Shown here piece after piece: positions 1 to 7,459 of a stretch of DNA of 8,559 bases. Source of the stretch: Pullibacteroides sp964436335. GTDB lineage: Bacteria > Bacteroidota > Bacteroidia > Bacteroidales > P3. The notes beneath the pieces are model-generated. The model was not told the DNA's origin and did no database searches. It worked only from the letters and a program-made list of their open reading frames with translations. The position numbers and the translations under genes are program-made. The DNA lies in contig CAYTCD010000076.1 of assembly GCA_964436335.1 (NCBI GenBank), forward strand, positions 1-8,559. The letters run 5' to 3'. Position 1 is the first letter of the stretch, and each line of letters begins with the position of its first letter.

Positions 1-557
1 ACCAAGTGGGGATGCTCAAGGCTGAATGTGCCAAAGCAAGCCTGGAAGCCTTGAATTCCGGCACGGAAATAGAAATTCATCCTGTTTTTTTAAGCCCGGA
101 AAACGCCTTGTCGATTGCCGGGGCTTGCGATATTATTGTAGATGGCAGCGACAATGCGGCGGCGCGCTATTTGATGAACGACCTTGCGGTGGGCTTGGAG
201 ATTCCCTTCGTCTATGGCAGCATCCGCGAATATTCAGGGCAGGCGGCGGTGTTCAACGCCAATGCGCAATCGGCCACCTACCGCTGCCTTTTCCCCGAAG
301 AATCCATCCGCGCCGACGACAGGCCCAAAGGCGTGATAGGCCCGCTGCCGGCCTGGGTTGCCGCCATGCAGGCGCACGAATGTATCCGTATCTTAAGCGG
401 ATTGAAACCTGCCCTAGCCAACCGTCTCTTTATCGGCGACCTATTGAGTTTGCAGACTCACTGCATGGACTTGCAGCCTTCGGAAAACGGACGGAAAATA
501 TCGTTGGATAGGTTCGGAAAACTACAGCAAGGCAAACGCCCCAAACAAGCCCGATAA
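1..557 (+). CDS. ThiF/MoeB/HesA-family E1-like adenylyltransferase, 3' part (5' end outside window)
   Basis: This is the C-terminal part (about 184 residues) of an E1-like enzyme of the ThiF/MoeB/HesA family, which adenylates the C-terminal glycine of a ubiquitin-like sulfur carrier (ThiS or MoaD) in thiamine or molybdopterin synthesis. The frame is open from the window edge, so the N-terminal Rossmann glycine motif is not visible. What is visible fits the family: VGMLKAECA after the nucleotide-binding region, the DIIVDGSDN segment carrying the metal/catalytic Asp, YGSIREYSGQAAVFN, and GVIGPLPAWVAAMQAHECIRILSG, the family's GVLG-x-LQA-E-IK helix. The first zinc Cys pair is reduced to one Cys (ATYRCLF), the usual Cys just before GV(I/L)G is replaced (DDRPKGVIG), and no C-terminal CxxC is present. 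The substrate, ThiS or MoaD or another, cannot be told from this fragment. The gene converges on the MoxR frame. Confidence 0.85.
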   Translation, partial: QVGMLKAECAKASLEALNSGTEIEIHPVFLSPENALSIAGACDIIVDGSDNAAARYLMNDLAVGLEIPFVYGSIREYSGQAAVFNANAQSATYRCLFPEESIRADDRPKGVIGPLPAWVAAMQAHECIRILSGLKPALANRLFIGDLLSLQTHCMDLQPSENGRKISLDRFGKLQQGKRPKQAR

Positions 558-584
558 GCGTAGCCTGAAGATATCCCGAAAGAT

Positions 585-1559
585 TTACATCAATTCCGAA
601 AGCAATGTATCTATCGATATTCCTTCGGCTTCCGCCTTGTAGTTCTTGACCACCCGGTGGCGCAGCGTCGCCAAGGCAACCGCCTTTACATCTTCCTTGT
701 CGGGGCTGAACTTGCCGTGCAGCGCCGCATGGCACTTGGCACCGATGATAAGGTATTGCGAGGCGCGCGGACCCGCACCCCATGCGATATACTTTTTGGT
801 AATTTCGGGCGCGGAAGGCAAGTGGGGACGGGTCGATGCCACCAACTTTACCGCATATTCGTAGAGCGAATCCGGCACGGGTATCTGACGGATAAGGTGC
901 TGGAACTGCATGATTTCATTTTCGCCCATCAAGGCGTTCAAAGAAACCTGCCGGTCAAGGGTCGTGGCCTTTACGATGCCTATTTCTTCTTCCAAGGCCG
1001 GATAATCCAGGCTGATCTGAAACATGAAGCGGTCCAACTGGGCTTCGGGCAAGGGATAAGTTCCCTCCTGTTCGATCGGGTTCTGCGTGGCCAGTACAAA
1101 GAAAGGTTCAGGCAAAGCATAGGTGTTTCCGCCTACCGTAACGTTCTTTTCCTGCATGGCTTCCAACAGCGCCGCCTGGGTCTTGGGCGGCGTCCGGTTT
1201 ATCTCGTCCGCCAGCACGATATGGGCGAATACAGGCCCTTTGAGAAATTTGTAATTCCTGTCGTGATCCAAGATTTCCGAACCGGTAATATCGGAGGGCA
1301 TCAGGTCGGGCGTGAACTGAATACGGGAAAAACTCAAATCCATCACTTGTGCCAAGGTCTGCACCAACAGCGTCTTGGCCAATCCCTGAACTCCCACCCG
1401 CTAGTCGTGACCACGGCTGAAAATGGAAATCAGGATGGATTCCACCGCTTCGTCCTGCCCCACACTCCGTTGAGCGATTTCGGCACGAACCGCATTATAG
1501 CGTTCAGCCAATCTCCGCAAGGATTCCACCTCGTCGCCATTGACTATAAATTCTTCCAT
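585..1559 (-). pseudogene. MoxR-family AAA+ ATPase, interrupted by an in-frame TAG at codon 53
   Basis: Read from the ATG at 1559 this is a 324-codon MoxR-type AAA+ ATPase, full length for the family; such ATPases act as chaperones, usually with DUF58 and von Willebrand A-domain partners. The first 51 codons (MEEFIVNGDE..., SVGQDEAVES, ISIFSRGH) are normal family sequence. Then codons 52-54 read Asp-stop-Arg (TAG at 1401-1403) where hydrophobic residues of the beta strand before Walker A are expected, and the P-loop reads GVQGLAKT instead of the usual GVPGLAKT. The frame does not change across the stop. Everything after it is intact: Walker B ADEINR (D118/E119), sensor 1 ATQNP (N160), arginine finger LDRF (R177) and GAGPRAS (R265). 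A downstream GTG at 1397 would give 270 residues beginning at the P-loop, lacking the N-terminal helices, so it is an unlikely functional start. The start overlaps the upstream surA-like gene by 16 bp, suggesting translational coupling. It may be a real pseudogene or a base-call error. Confidence 0.85.
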
Positions 1560-3088
1560 CGGTAGTTAAATTTACAGTTCTTATATCTGTCCATAACCCG
1601 CACATAGGTGCCCGAAATCTTATTCGACATCCAATTCCGCATGGCATCCGTCTTGACTTTTTCCAAAGCCATCTCGTAAATCATATCATAGTCTTCGCGC
1701 ATATCCGCCCGATGCGGGGGTGTGCGGCGTTTCACATAAAACAAACGATAAGCCGGTTGATTTTCCCGGTTCTGATACAATTGGGCATTGGTAATCTCCC
1801 CCTCTTGCATGTTCTGTATCGCCAAATACACCATCGGCTCCAATTCCTCGGCACTATAGTTGGGCTTGTGCGTCATCGGACTCAGATACACGCCGTCGCC
1901 TTGCACGCCTGCATCATCCGAAAAAAGCCCCACGGCTTCCTTAATGGTGAGTTTTCCCGCGCGTATCATTTGCGCTACCGAATCCAACTCACGTTGAGCC
2001 CGCATCAGATCTTCATCCGAGGCCTCCGGCCGGATCAGTATATGGCGCACCCGCACCATCTCACCCTTTCTATCCAGCACTTCCAGTATATGAAAACCGA
2101 ACTGGCTTTCAAAAACAGGCGACAATGTCCCAACCGGCAAACCGAACGCCATCGATTCGAATTCACTTGTCCAATCACCTCTTCCACCATAGCCCAAATC
2201 GCCGCCCCGTCTGGCCGAACCGGGGTCTTGCGAATACAAGGCCGCCAAAGACTTGAATTGTTCTCCTTTTTCTATCCTCTGCCGTATCTCTTCCAAACGT
2301 TGACGCGCCATATCCCGCTCACTAAGACTGATCTGCGGCTTCTTGGCGATATAAAGCAACTCGAACCGAAGGGGTATAAGGGGAATGCTGTCGCGATGCA
2401 AGGCATTGTAAAAGCGTTTCACCTCACTAGGCGTTACCTTCACATCTTCGGTAATCTTGCCTTCCATACGCATAGCGATAATGTTGGACCGTATCATCTC
2501 GCGATACTCTTCCTTAATCTGCAAGATGGTCTTGCCATAAAATTCTTCCAATTTTTCGCGGGAACCGATCTGATCCACAAAATATTTAACACGAGCTTCC
2601 AGTTCCTGTTCCACTTCAGTCTCACCCACTTGAATACTGTCTTCTTCGGCCTGCAACTCGTAGAGGTTCGATATCATCAGCGACTCCAAAGCCTCGCAAC
2701 GAGAATTTTCGGTAATCGGCATTCCGCTGGCCCGCATGTTTTCCAAGGCGCGTTCCACCTCCGAGAGTTTTATCATCTTGTTGCCCACCACCGCAGCCAC
2801 CTCATCCACAGTCAATACCGTTCCCTCGTTGGCAGGAGCGACGTCAAACACCTTTTCTGCCGGTTTATCCGCCGAAAGCGGTTGCGCCATCTCCGTTCCC
2901 ACAAAAAAAGAAGAATCCACCATCGGTGCGACCCTTTCTTCCTGTTTCTTACGATTGCCACGTTTCCGCTCAACCTGCCATAAACTATCTCCAGCCACAA
3001 CACAAGTTTGCATGGCTTCAAGTTCGGTCAACAACAGACCTCCCGCCACAAAAAGCAAAATCAAACGGAAGAAAATTTTTGTCCTCAT
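1544..3088 (-). CDS. surA: SurA-like periplasmic peptidyl-prolyl isomerase/chaperone
   Basis: A 514-residue exported SurA-type chaperone for outer-membrane protein folding. It has an N-terminal signal sequence (MRTKIFFRLILLFVAGGLLL, cleavage plausibly near LEA at 23-25), a charged low-complexity stretch at about 35-92, then the SurA N domain starting at VAAVVGNKMIKLSEVE (about 97-220). Two parvulin-like domains follow. The first (about 241-338) has lost the first catalytic His (FELLYIAKK in place of a HILI motif) but keeps GGDLGYGGRG and GFHILEV (H333). The second (about 345-453) has VRHILI (H349) but reads YRLFYVKRR where GYHI is expected. A helical C-terminal segment containing HRADMREDYDMIYEMALEKVK ends the protein. 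It is longer than E. coli SurA (428 residues), mostly because of the N-terminal linker. It starts 1 bp after the stop of the lipoprotein gene and overlaps the MoxR start by 16 bp. Chaperone activity is more likely than strong isomerase activity. Confidence 0.9.
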   Translation of the reverse strand: MRTKIFFRLILLFVAGGLLLTELEAMQTCVVAGDSLWQVERKRGNRKKQEERVAPMVDSSFFVGTEMAQPLSADKPAEKVFDVAPANEGTVLTVDEVAAVVGNKMIKLSEVERALENMRASGMPITENSRCEALESLMISNLYELQAEEDSIQVGETEVEQELEARVKYFVDQIGSREKLEEFYGKTILQIKEEYREMIRSNIIAMRMEGKITEDVKVTPSEVKRFYNALHRDSIPLIPLRFELLYIAKKPQISLSERDMARQRLEEIRQRIEKGEQFKSLAALYSQDPGSARRGGDLGYGGRGDWTSEFESMAFGLPVGTLSPVFESQFGFHILEVLDRKGEMVRVRHILIRPEASDEDLMRAQRELDSVAQMIRAGKLTIKEAVGLFSDDAGVQGDGVYLSPMTHKPNYSAEELEPMVYLAIQNMQEGEITNAQLYQNRENQPAYRLFYVKRRTPPHRADMREDYDMIYEMALEKVKTDAMRNWMSNKISGTYVRVMDRYKNCKFNYRWKNL

Positions 3089-3089
3089 G

Positions 3090-3974
3090 CTAATAGTACG
3101 CTATCATTCCAGTACTGCGGGCTTCCTCCATCAAATCCTTCTCCATTTCCTCCTGTACCGTTTTTTTACGCTGATTAAGAATAATTGTGCGGATCCTTTC
3201 TTTTTCAAACGAAATGGGAGAAATCATATCCCGAACCTTGAAATCCTCAATGGTTACAAAATACAGACACTCACCTGCATCCACCTCTATTTTCCGGTTG
3301 TTCTTCAAAAAAATCTCCTGGTTATAGGTATGGATAGGCACCTCCCGAAGCAAATCGTTAAAGAAAATCCAACGCTCGTCATCCAAAAAATAATTTTCAG
3401 CACCCTCACGGCAAAGATCAGCCACCGCCATCAGGTTCTTTTCTTCAAACGGCCATGCAAACATCTCCCGCCGTATATCGCCCAATCCCTTGAAAGACTT
3501 GGGCACCTTGGCAAAACGAACCCTAACGAAATTGCTTTTCAATACAAATTGCGATTGATTTTCCTTGTAATAATCTTCTATCTCTTTGTCTGCCACCATA
3601 GTGTCCAACAATTGCTGCGTAATCTTATTTTTGAATAGAAACACCTGCAAGGTTTCCCTGTAACGGGCTGTCTGCGCTTCTATTTCCGCTTCGGTTTCCT
3701 CGTCAAGGTTCTGTTTGGCCTTACGCAGCAATACCTGTTGTTCCACCCATGCCGCCACTTTTTTCTCGGCCATATCCAAACTATCGCCGGGCAACATGTC
3801 CTCCGGCATCATACGAGCCAATTCAGCCCGGGTTAGATATACATCACCCACCCGCGCCACTGCATTGAACGGCACATTCCTATTTTGCCGCATGCATGCG
3901 CACACACACGGCAAAACAAGACACAGCAAGCCTATCCTCACTTTATTTCTTCTGTAAAAGACTCTCAAAGACAT
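3090..3974 (-). CDS. SurA-like periplasmic lipoprotein without an intact parvulin site
   Basis: A 294-residue protein with a lipoprotein signal peptide: basic n-region (RVFYRRNKVR), hydrophobic core, and lipobox V24-C25-A26-C27. The residues after C27 (MRQNRN) are not acidic, so the Bacteroidota surface-export signal is absent and a periplasm-facing location is inferred. The body resembles a SurA/PpiD N domain (FNAVARVGDVYLTRAELARMM at about 36-56, then a helical region to about 140). Residues about 147-250 sit where a parvulin domain would be, but VRVRFAKVPK and GECLYFVTIEDF carry neither catalytic His. A basic/acidic helix closes the protein. It is probably a chaperone or scaffold of the SurA family rather than an isomerase. 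The ATG at 3974 gives a 32-bp overlap with the upstream gene. A GTG at 3941, 1 bp after the upstream stop, would give a shorter signal peptide and mimic the 1-bp spacing to the next gene; I prefer the ATG for its normal charged n-region. Confidence 0.8.
   Translation of the reverse strand: MSLRVFYRRNKVRIGLLCLVLPCVCACMRQNRNVPFNAVARVGDVYLTRAELARMMPEDMLPGDSLDMAEKKVAAWVEQQVLLRKAKQNLDEETEAEIEAQTARYRETLQVFLFKNKITQQLLDTMVADKEIEDYYKENQSQFVLKSNFVRVRFAKVPKSFKGLGDIRREMFAWPFEEKNLMAVADLCREGAENYFLDDERWIFFNDLLREVPIHTYNQEIFLKNNRKIEVDAGECLYFVTIEDFKVRDMISPISFEKERIRTIILNQRKKTVQEEMEKDLMEEARSTGMIAYY
3889..3910. repeat. 22-bp alternating purine-pyrimidine run with a 12-bp palindrome
   Basis: Every step of this run alternates pyrimidine and purine. 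It is made of the perfect palindrome CGCATGCATGCG (3889-3900) followed by a CA repeat of four and a half units. It encodes the lipobox and its flanks (Pro-Cys-Val-Cys-Ala-Cys-Met) of the SurA-like lipoprotein. Such runs can adopt left-handed Z-DNA under negative supercoiling; whether this one does is not known. Confidence 0.85.
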
Positions 3975-5940
3975 CTTGGTTTATCGTTACCTTATAGGTA
4001 TTGTGAAGATCCTTGAGCCATTCGGTTTCCAGATAACCCTGATAGTCGGATATCACCTTACCCCGCATCTCTTCGAAAGAACCCTGAACGGGAGGGAGAA
4101 TATTGTGGATAATGGCATACGCCTTGCGGTGGGTCCCCGAAAGAATGTTTTTGGTAAGTCCCTTTTCCCAGGGCACATTGTCCATGAATTGGTTCTTCCC
4201 CTTGGTAAACGAGGCCGAATCTATCTGTATCTTTCCCTTTCCGAATTGTGCATCGGCCAAAGTCCGCATTTTTTCCACGCTCCATTTTCCTTTGTAGGCC
4301 TTCTCCATAAACTTGCCCACCTGCTTGGTTTCCGTTTCGCTTACATTATAAACCGCCAAGGTAGCCACCGCCATACCAGGAAGCTTGTATTTGTTTTTGT
4401 ACGTGTTATAGTAGTTTTCCAAACCTGCCGTATCCGAAACGGCCTTTCCCCATACCTTCCGGTTATTGATATCGAAAAGATATATACCGTCGCGATATTC
4501 CTTCATCATGGCAGCGAACTCGGGATATTTCTGTTCCAGTATCGAAAATTCGTGTACCAAAGCCTGCGAACCCAGAAGATTGTTTACCATTTCATCCAAC
4601 CAAATGTTCACATTGACCTCTATATCGCGCTTTGTGGTCTTACTTGCCAAATCGAAAAACGCCCATACCGATACATTTTCACCCTCATACACCAACAGGG
4701 TCTTGGAAAACAACTTGGGATTTTCCATAGAATCTCTCGGCAACTTGATTCCATCCACTGTATCGGGCAGAGCCTTGCGTATGTCAGCCAACACTTTCTT
4801 GTCTATCTTCCATTTGCTTTGAGCCAAAAGTTGTTGTTGGAAGGCCTTGACCGCAATCGGCCCCCTTTCGTTGTCGTTATCGAAACTATATACAATAGAG
4901 TTACGCATGTTTTCGTAAGTGTCGATACCCGATTTTTCCATCAACTTTACAATATGCCAACCGAAACGGGTACGGAACGGTTTTGAATACTGACCTTCCG
5001 GAAGATCGTACAATTGCACAATCAATTCGGGCACCATCCGGTTAGAGGTGAAAGTACCGATGTCCCCCCCCTTGCTGGCCGTAAACTTATCATCCGAATA
5101 CTGACGGGCAAGATCGGCAAAGTCTTCTCCCCCCTGCAACCTTTCGTAAATGCTGTCTATCCTTTTCCTGGTATATTCCGTGGTGTCGGAAATCATGATA
5201 TGCGAAGCCCTTACTTTTCCCAAGGCCGGACGTTTGTCAAGCATCTGGATAAGATGGTATCCGTATCGGGTTCTCACCGGCATGGAAATCTCGCCCACCC
5301 GAAGATTGTACAAGGCTTTCTCAAAAGGATACACCATACTCAATCCCGTAATGTATCCCAGTTCGCCTTCCCTCCCTGTTGTGATGGCAGGGCCCTTTCC
5401 GTTTGGATTGCGGTAATCGGACGAATGCCGAATCACCATATCGCAGAAATCCACGCCACTCAATATCTGTTTACGGATATCCATACATTTTTTATAAGCG
5501 GCCTGTGTATCGGACGGATAGGGGTATTTGCTTACCGGAATCAAAATATGCCGGGTATATATATCGTATTGCATGTGTTCGTAAGCCTCACGCAACAACG
5601 CTTCTTCCAGTTTTGTATCGGTAAGGTAAGGCTTGGCGAACTGTGCACGATAGGTAGCCAACTCCTGCTGCAGGAGAGGCATCGTGTCGTAACCCGCCGC
5701 CTTAGCCGCTTCTACCTTAAGCCTGAAATTGATATAAAGTTGCAGATAGTTTTCCAACTCATGACGGTCCGGTGTCGTGATTCGTCCCGGAATCGCATTC
5801 TGTGTATAAGTTTTGTAAAAATCACCTCTTGTAGTGGTATCCGTTCCGACAATCAACAATATCGAATTGTCGTTTATCTGCGCTTTCAGGCCGCCAAGCG
5901 CCAAAAGCAACAATCCACACAGAAAAAAGATTCTTTTCAT
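3943..5940 (-). CDS. Double-parvulin periplasmic peptidyl-prolyl cis-trans isomerase (SurA/PpiD type)
   Basis: A 665-residue exported isomerase that speeds cis-trans change at prolyl bonds during envelope protein folding. The signal peptide is MKRIFFLCGLLLLALGGLKA with cleavage expected before Q21. After an N-terminal helical domain (about 25-122) come two parvulin domains: the first at about 126-236 (RHILI, H131; YGYHLIQ, H229) and the second at about 244-336 (ASHIMIS, H247; KGGDIGTF; FGWHIVK, H329). Both keep the two characteristic histidines, so both look catalytically competent. The C-terminal 300 residues are helical with a segment DGIYLFDINNRKVW...GLENYYNTYKNKY, which may be a third, degenerate SurA-like unit. 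The frame stays open upstream to 6012, inside guaB, but the ATG at 5940 gives the classical signal peptide and follows A/T-rich sequence typical of Bacteroidota starts. It lies 43 bp after guaB and overlaps the lipoprotein gene, so it is probably in the same transcript. A G8 tract encodes part of the KGGD motif. Confidence 0.92.
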   Translation of the reverse strand: MKRIFFLCGLLLLALGGLKAQINDNSILLIVGTDTTTRGDFYKTYTQNAIPGRITTPDRHELENYLQLYINFRLKVEAAKAAGYDTMPLLQQELATYRAQFAKPYLTDTKLEEALLREAYEHMQYDIYTRHILIPVSKYPYPSDTQAAYKKCMDIRKQILSGVDFCDMVIRHSSDYRNPNGKGPAITTGREGELGYITGLSMVYPFEKALYNLRVGEISMPVRTRYGYHLIQMLDKRPALGKVRASHIMISDTTEYTRKRIDSIYERLQGGEDFADLARQYSDDKFTASKGGDIGTFTSNRMVPELIVQLYDLPEGQYSKPFRTRFGWHIVKLMEKSGIDTYENMRNSIVYSFDNDNERGPIAVKAFQQQLLAQSKWKIDKKVLADIRKALPDTVDGIKLPRDSMENPKLFSKTLLVYEGENVSVWAFFDLASKTTKRDIEVNVNIWLDEMVNNLLGSQALVHEFSILEQKYPEFAAMMKEYRDGIYLFDINNRKVWGKAVSDTAGLENYYNTYKNKYKLPGMAVATLAVYNVSETETKQVGKFMEKAYKGKWSVEKMRTLADAQFGKGKIQIDSASFTKGKNQFMDNVPWEKGLTKNILSGTHRKAYAIIHNILPPVQGSFEEMRGKVISDYQGYLETEWLKDLHNTYKVTINQDVFESLLQKK
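5064..5071 (-). repeat. G8 mononucleotide tract within the second parvulin domain codons
   Basis: Eight consecutive G residues on the coding strand span the codons for Lys-Gly-Gly-Asp (AAG GGG GGG GAC) of the conserved KGGD motif. A single-base slip would truncate the protein around residue 290 of 665. The sequence as given is in frame. Confidence 0.9.
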
Positions 5941-5983
5941 TTTATATAATGTTATAATTATTCCTCTTAAATCCTCTATCCGT
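5941..5983. other. 43-bp gap between guaB and the double-parvulin gene
   Basis: This short A/T-rich gap has no hairpin with a T-tract and no TAnnTTTG box in the direction of the genes, so read-through from guaB is the simplest reading. It carries two copies of AGAGGA (minus strand) separated by four bases, then a very A/T-rich run ending TATATAAA right before the ATG. That run is the usual kind of start context in Bacteroidota, which use little Shine-Dalgarno pairing. Confidence 0.5.
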
Positions 5984-7459
5984 TTACCGCGGCGAGTAAT
6001 TGGGCGCCTCATGCGTAATGGTTATATCATGCGGATGCCCTTCGTTTACCGAAGCCGGCGTTATCTTGATGAACCGCGCCTTCTGCAAAGCCTTTATATC
6101 CTTTGACCCCGTATATCCCATACCGGCCCGCAATCCTCCCACCAATTGATGCAATACCTCTGCCAAGGCCCCCTTGTAGGGAACACGCCCGACAATACCT
6201 TCGGGTACCAGTTTCTTGATGTCCGCTTCCATATCCTGGAAATAGCGGTCTTTGGAACCATCCTGCATAGCTTCCAACGATCCCATGCCACGGTAGGTCT
6301 TGAATTTTCTACCTTCAAAGATAATTGTGGCGCCGGGGGATTCTTCCGTACCGGCAAAAAGGGAACCGGCCATCACGCAGGAAGCACCGCCAGCCAGAGC
6401 CTTCACAATATCACCCGAATAACGGATACCGCCATCGGCAATCAAGGGTATTTTGTATTTTTTCAGTGCCTGCGCCACATTATATACGGCACTCAACTGG
6501 GGGACACCGATACCGGCCCCGATGCGTGTGGTGCAGATCGATCCCGGTCCTATCCCCACCTTGACCGCATCCGCTCCGGCTTCAGCCAAAGCCACGGCAG
6601 CTTCAGCCGTAGCGATATTGCCCACCACCAAGTCAACCTGATCGCCAAACTGTTTCTTGAACTGTGCGGCAGCCTTCAAAACACCGGCGGAATGACCGTG
6701 CGCGGTATCGATCACCACCGCATCCACACCTGCGTCCACCAAAGCCTTTGCCCGTTCCATCATATTGGCGGTAATCCCGATGCCGGCCGCCACACGCAAA
6801 CGCCCCGAAGCATCCTTACATGCCATCGGTTTCGATTTCACATTCATGATGTCGCGGTAGGTAATCAAACCCACCAACTTACCGTTCCTATCCACCACCG
6901 GTAATTTCTCGATCCTATGCCGCTGCAATATCTCAGCGGCCTTGTCAAACGAAATCTTGCCCGTGGCTGTAACCACCTCGCGGGTCATCACCTCAGTAAT
7001 CTTGCGCTTGTAATTCTTTTCAAAACGCAAGTCGCGGTTGGTAACAATACCCACTAGCCTGCCACCTTTGTCCGTTACCGGCACCCCGCCTACACGGTAA
7101 TTTTTCATCAGTTCGAGCGCATCCTGCACCAAAGCCGTATCAGACAACGTGATCGGATCGGTAATCATTCCGTTTTCAGCACGTTTTACACGCCGCACTT
7201 CTTCTGCCTGCGCTTCGATACTCATATTTTTGTGCAACACGCCGATACCGCCCTCCTGGGCGATGGCAATGGCCAAAGAGGCGTTGGTAACCGTATCCAT
7301 CGCCGCCGACACAAAAGGAATATTGAGTTTTATATGCCGCGAAAACCAAGAAGTGATATCCACTTCACGAGGCAATACCTCCGAATAGCCGGGCATCAGT
7401 AGAACATCATCGTAAGTCAAGCACTCTTCCACAATGAATTTGCCGGCAGTCCCTTTCAT
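5984..7459 (-). CDS. guaB: Inosine-5'-monophosphate dehydrogenase
   Basis: A 491-residue IMP dehydrogenase, the NAD-dependent cytoplasmic enzyme turning IMP into XMP, the committed step of guanine nucleotide synthesis. The catalytic loop GPGSICTTR carries the nucleophile C309. Other family signatures are LTYDDVLLMPGYSEVLP at 14-30, VSAAMDTVT at 50-58, the two CBS (Bateman) domains at about 99-150 and 158-208, VVIDTAHGHS at 248-257, ADGGIRYSGD at 341-350, the GMGSLEAM segment, and the flap Arg-Tyr in KDRYFQ (R405/Y406). Length and order match bacterial IMPDH, with no missing residue noticed. The ATG at 7459 matches the usual N-terminus. A candidate promoter lies 68-75 bp upstream, so guaB probably begins the transcript that continues into the SurA-family genes. 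The Bateman module is normally the site of allosteric purine nucleotide control. Confidence 0.98.
   Translation of the reverse strand: MKGTAGKFIVEECLTYDDVLLMPGYSEVLPREVDITSWFSRHIKLNIPFVSAAMDTVTNASLAIAIAQEGGIGVLHKNMSIEAQAEEVRRVKRAENGMITDPITLSDTALVQDALELMKNYRVGGVPVTDKGGRLVGIVTNRDLRFEKNYKRKITEVMTREVVTATGKISFDKAAEILQRHRIEKLPVVDRNGKLVGLITYRDIMNVKSKPMACKDASGRLRVAAGIGITANMMERAKALVDAGVDAVVIDTAHGHSAGVLKAAAQFKKQFGDQVDLVVGNIATAEAAVALAEAGADAVKVGIGPGSICTTRIGAGIGVPQLSAVYNVAQALKKYKIPLIADGGIRYSGDIVKALAGGASCVMAGSLFAGTEESPGATIIFEGRKFKTYRGMGSLEAMQDGSKDRYFQDMEADIKKLVPEGIVGRVPYKGALAEVLHQLVGGLRAGMGYTGSKDIKALQKARFIKITPASVNEGHPHDITITHEAPNYSPR

Noticed and set aside
478..520. Two copies of TTCGGAAAAC near the end of the E1-like gene
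   Set aside because: Direct 10-base repeat inside coding sequence, only two copies, not flanking any insertion; probably chance.
558..584. Possible bidirectional terminator between the convergent genes
   Set aside because: The 27-bp gap shows no stem with flanking A/T tracts.
430..783. 117-residue minus-strand frame with a hydrophobic stretch that looks like a membrane helix
   Set aside because: It overlaps the ends of both the MoxR and E1-like genes in another frame, and the hydrophobic stretch is a by-product of the reverse complement. No start context supports it.
657..1565. 302-residue open frame on the plus strand
   Set aside because: Mirror of the MoxR gene. The minus strand carries all AAA+ motifs; the plus frame has no family features.
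1712..2983. 423-residue open frame on the plus strand
   Set aside because: It is antisense to the SurA-like gene, has no domain-like composition (many His, Leu and Arg in no pattern), and the minus strand encodes a recognisable protein throughout.
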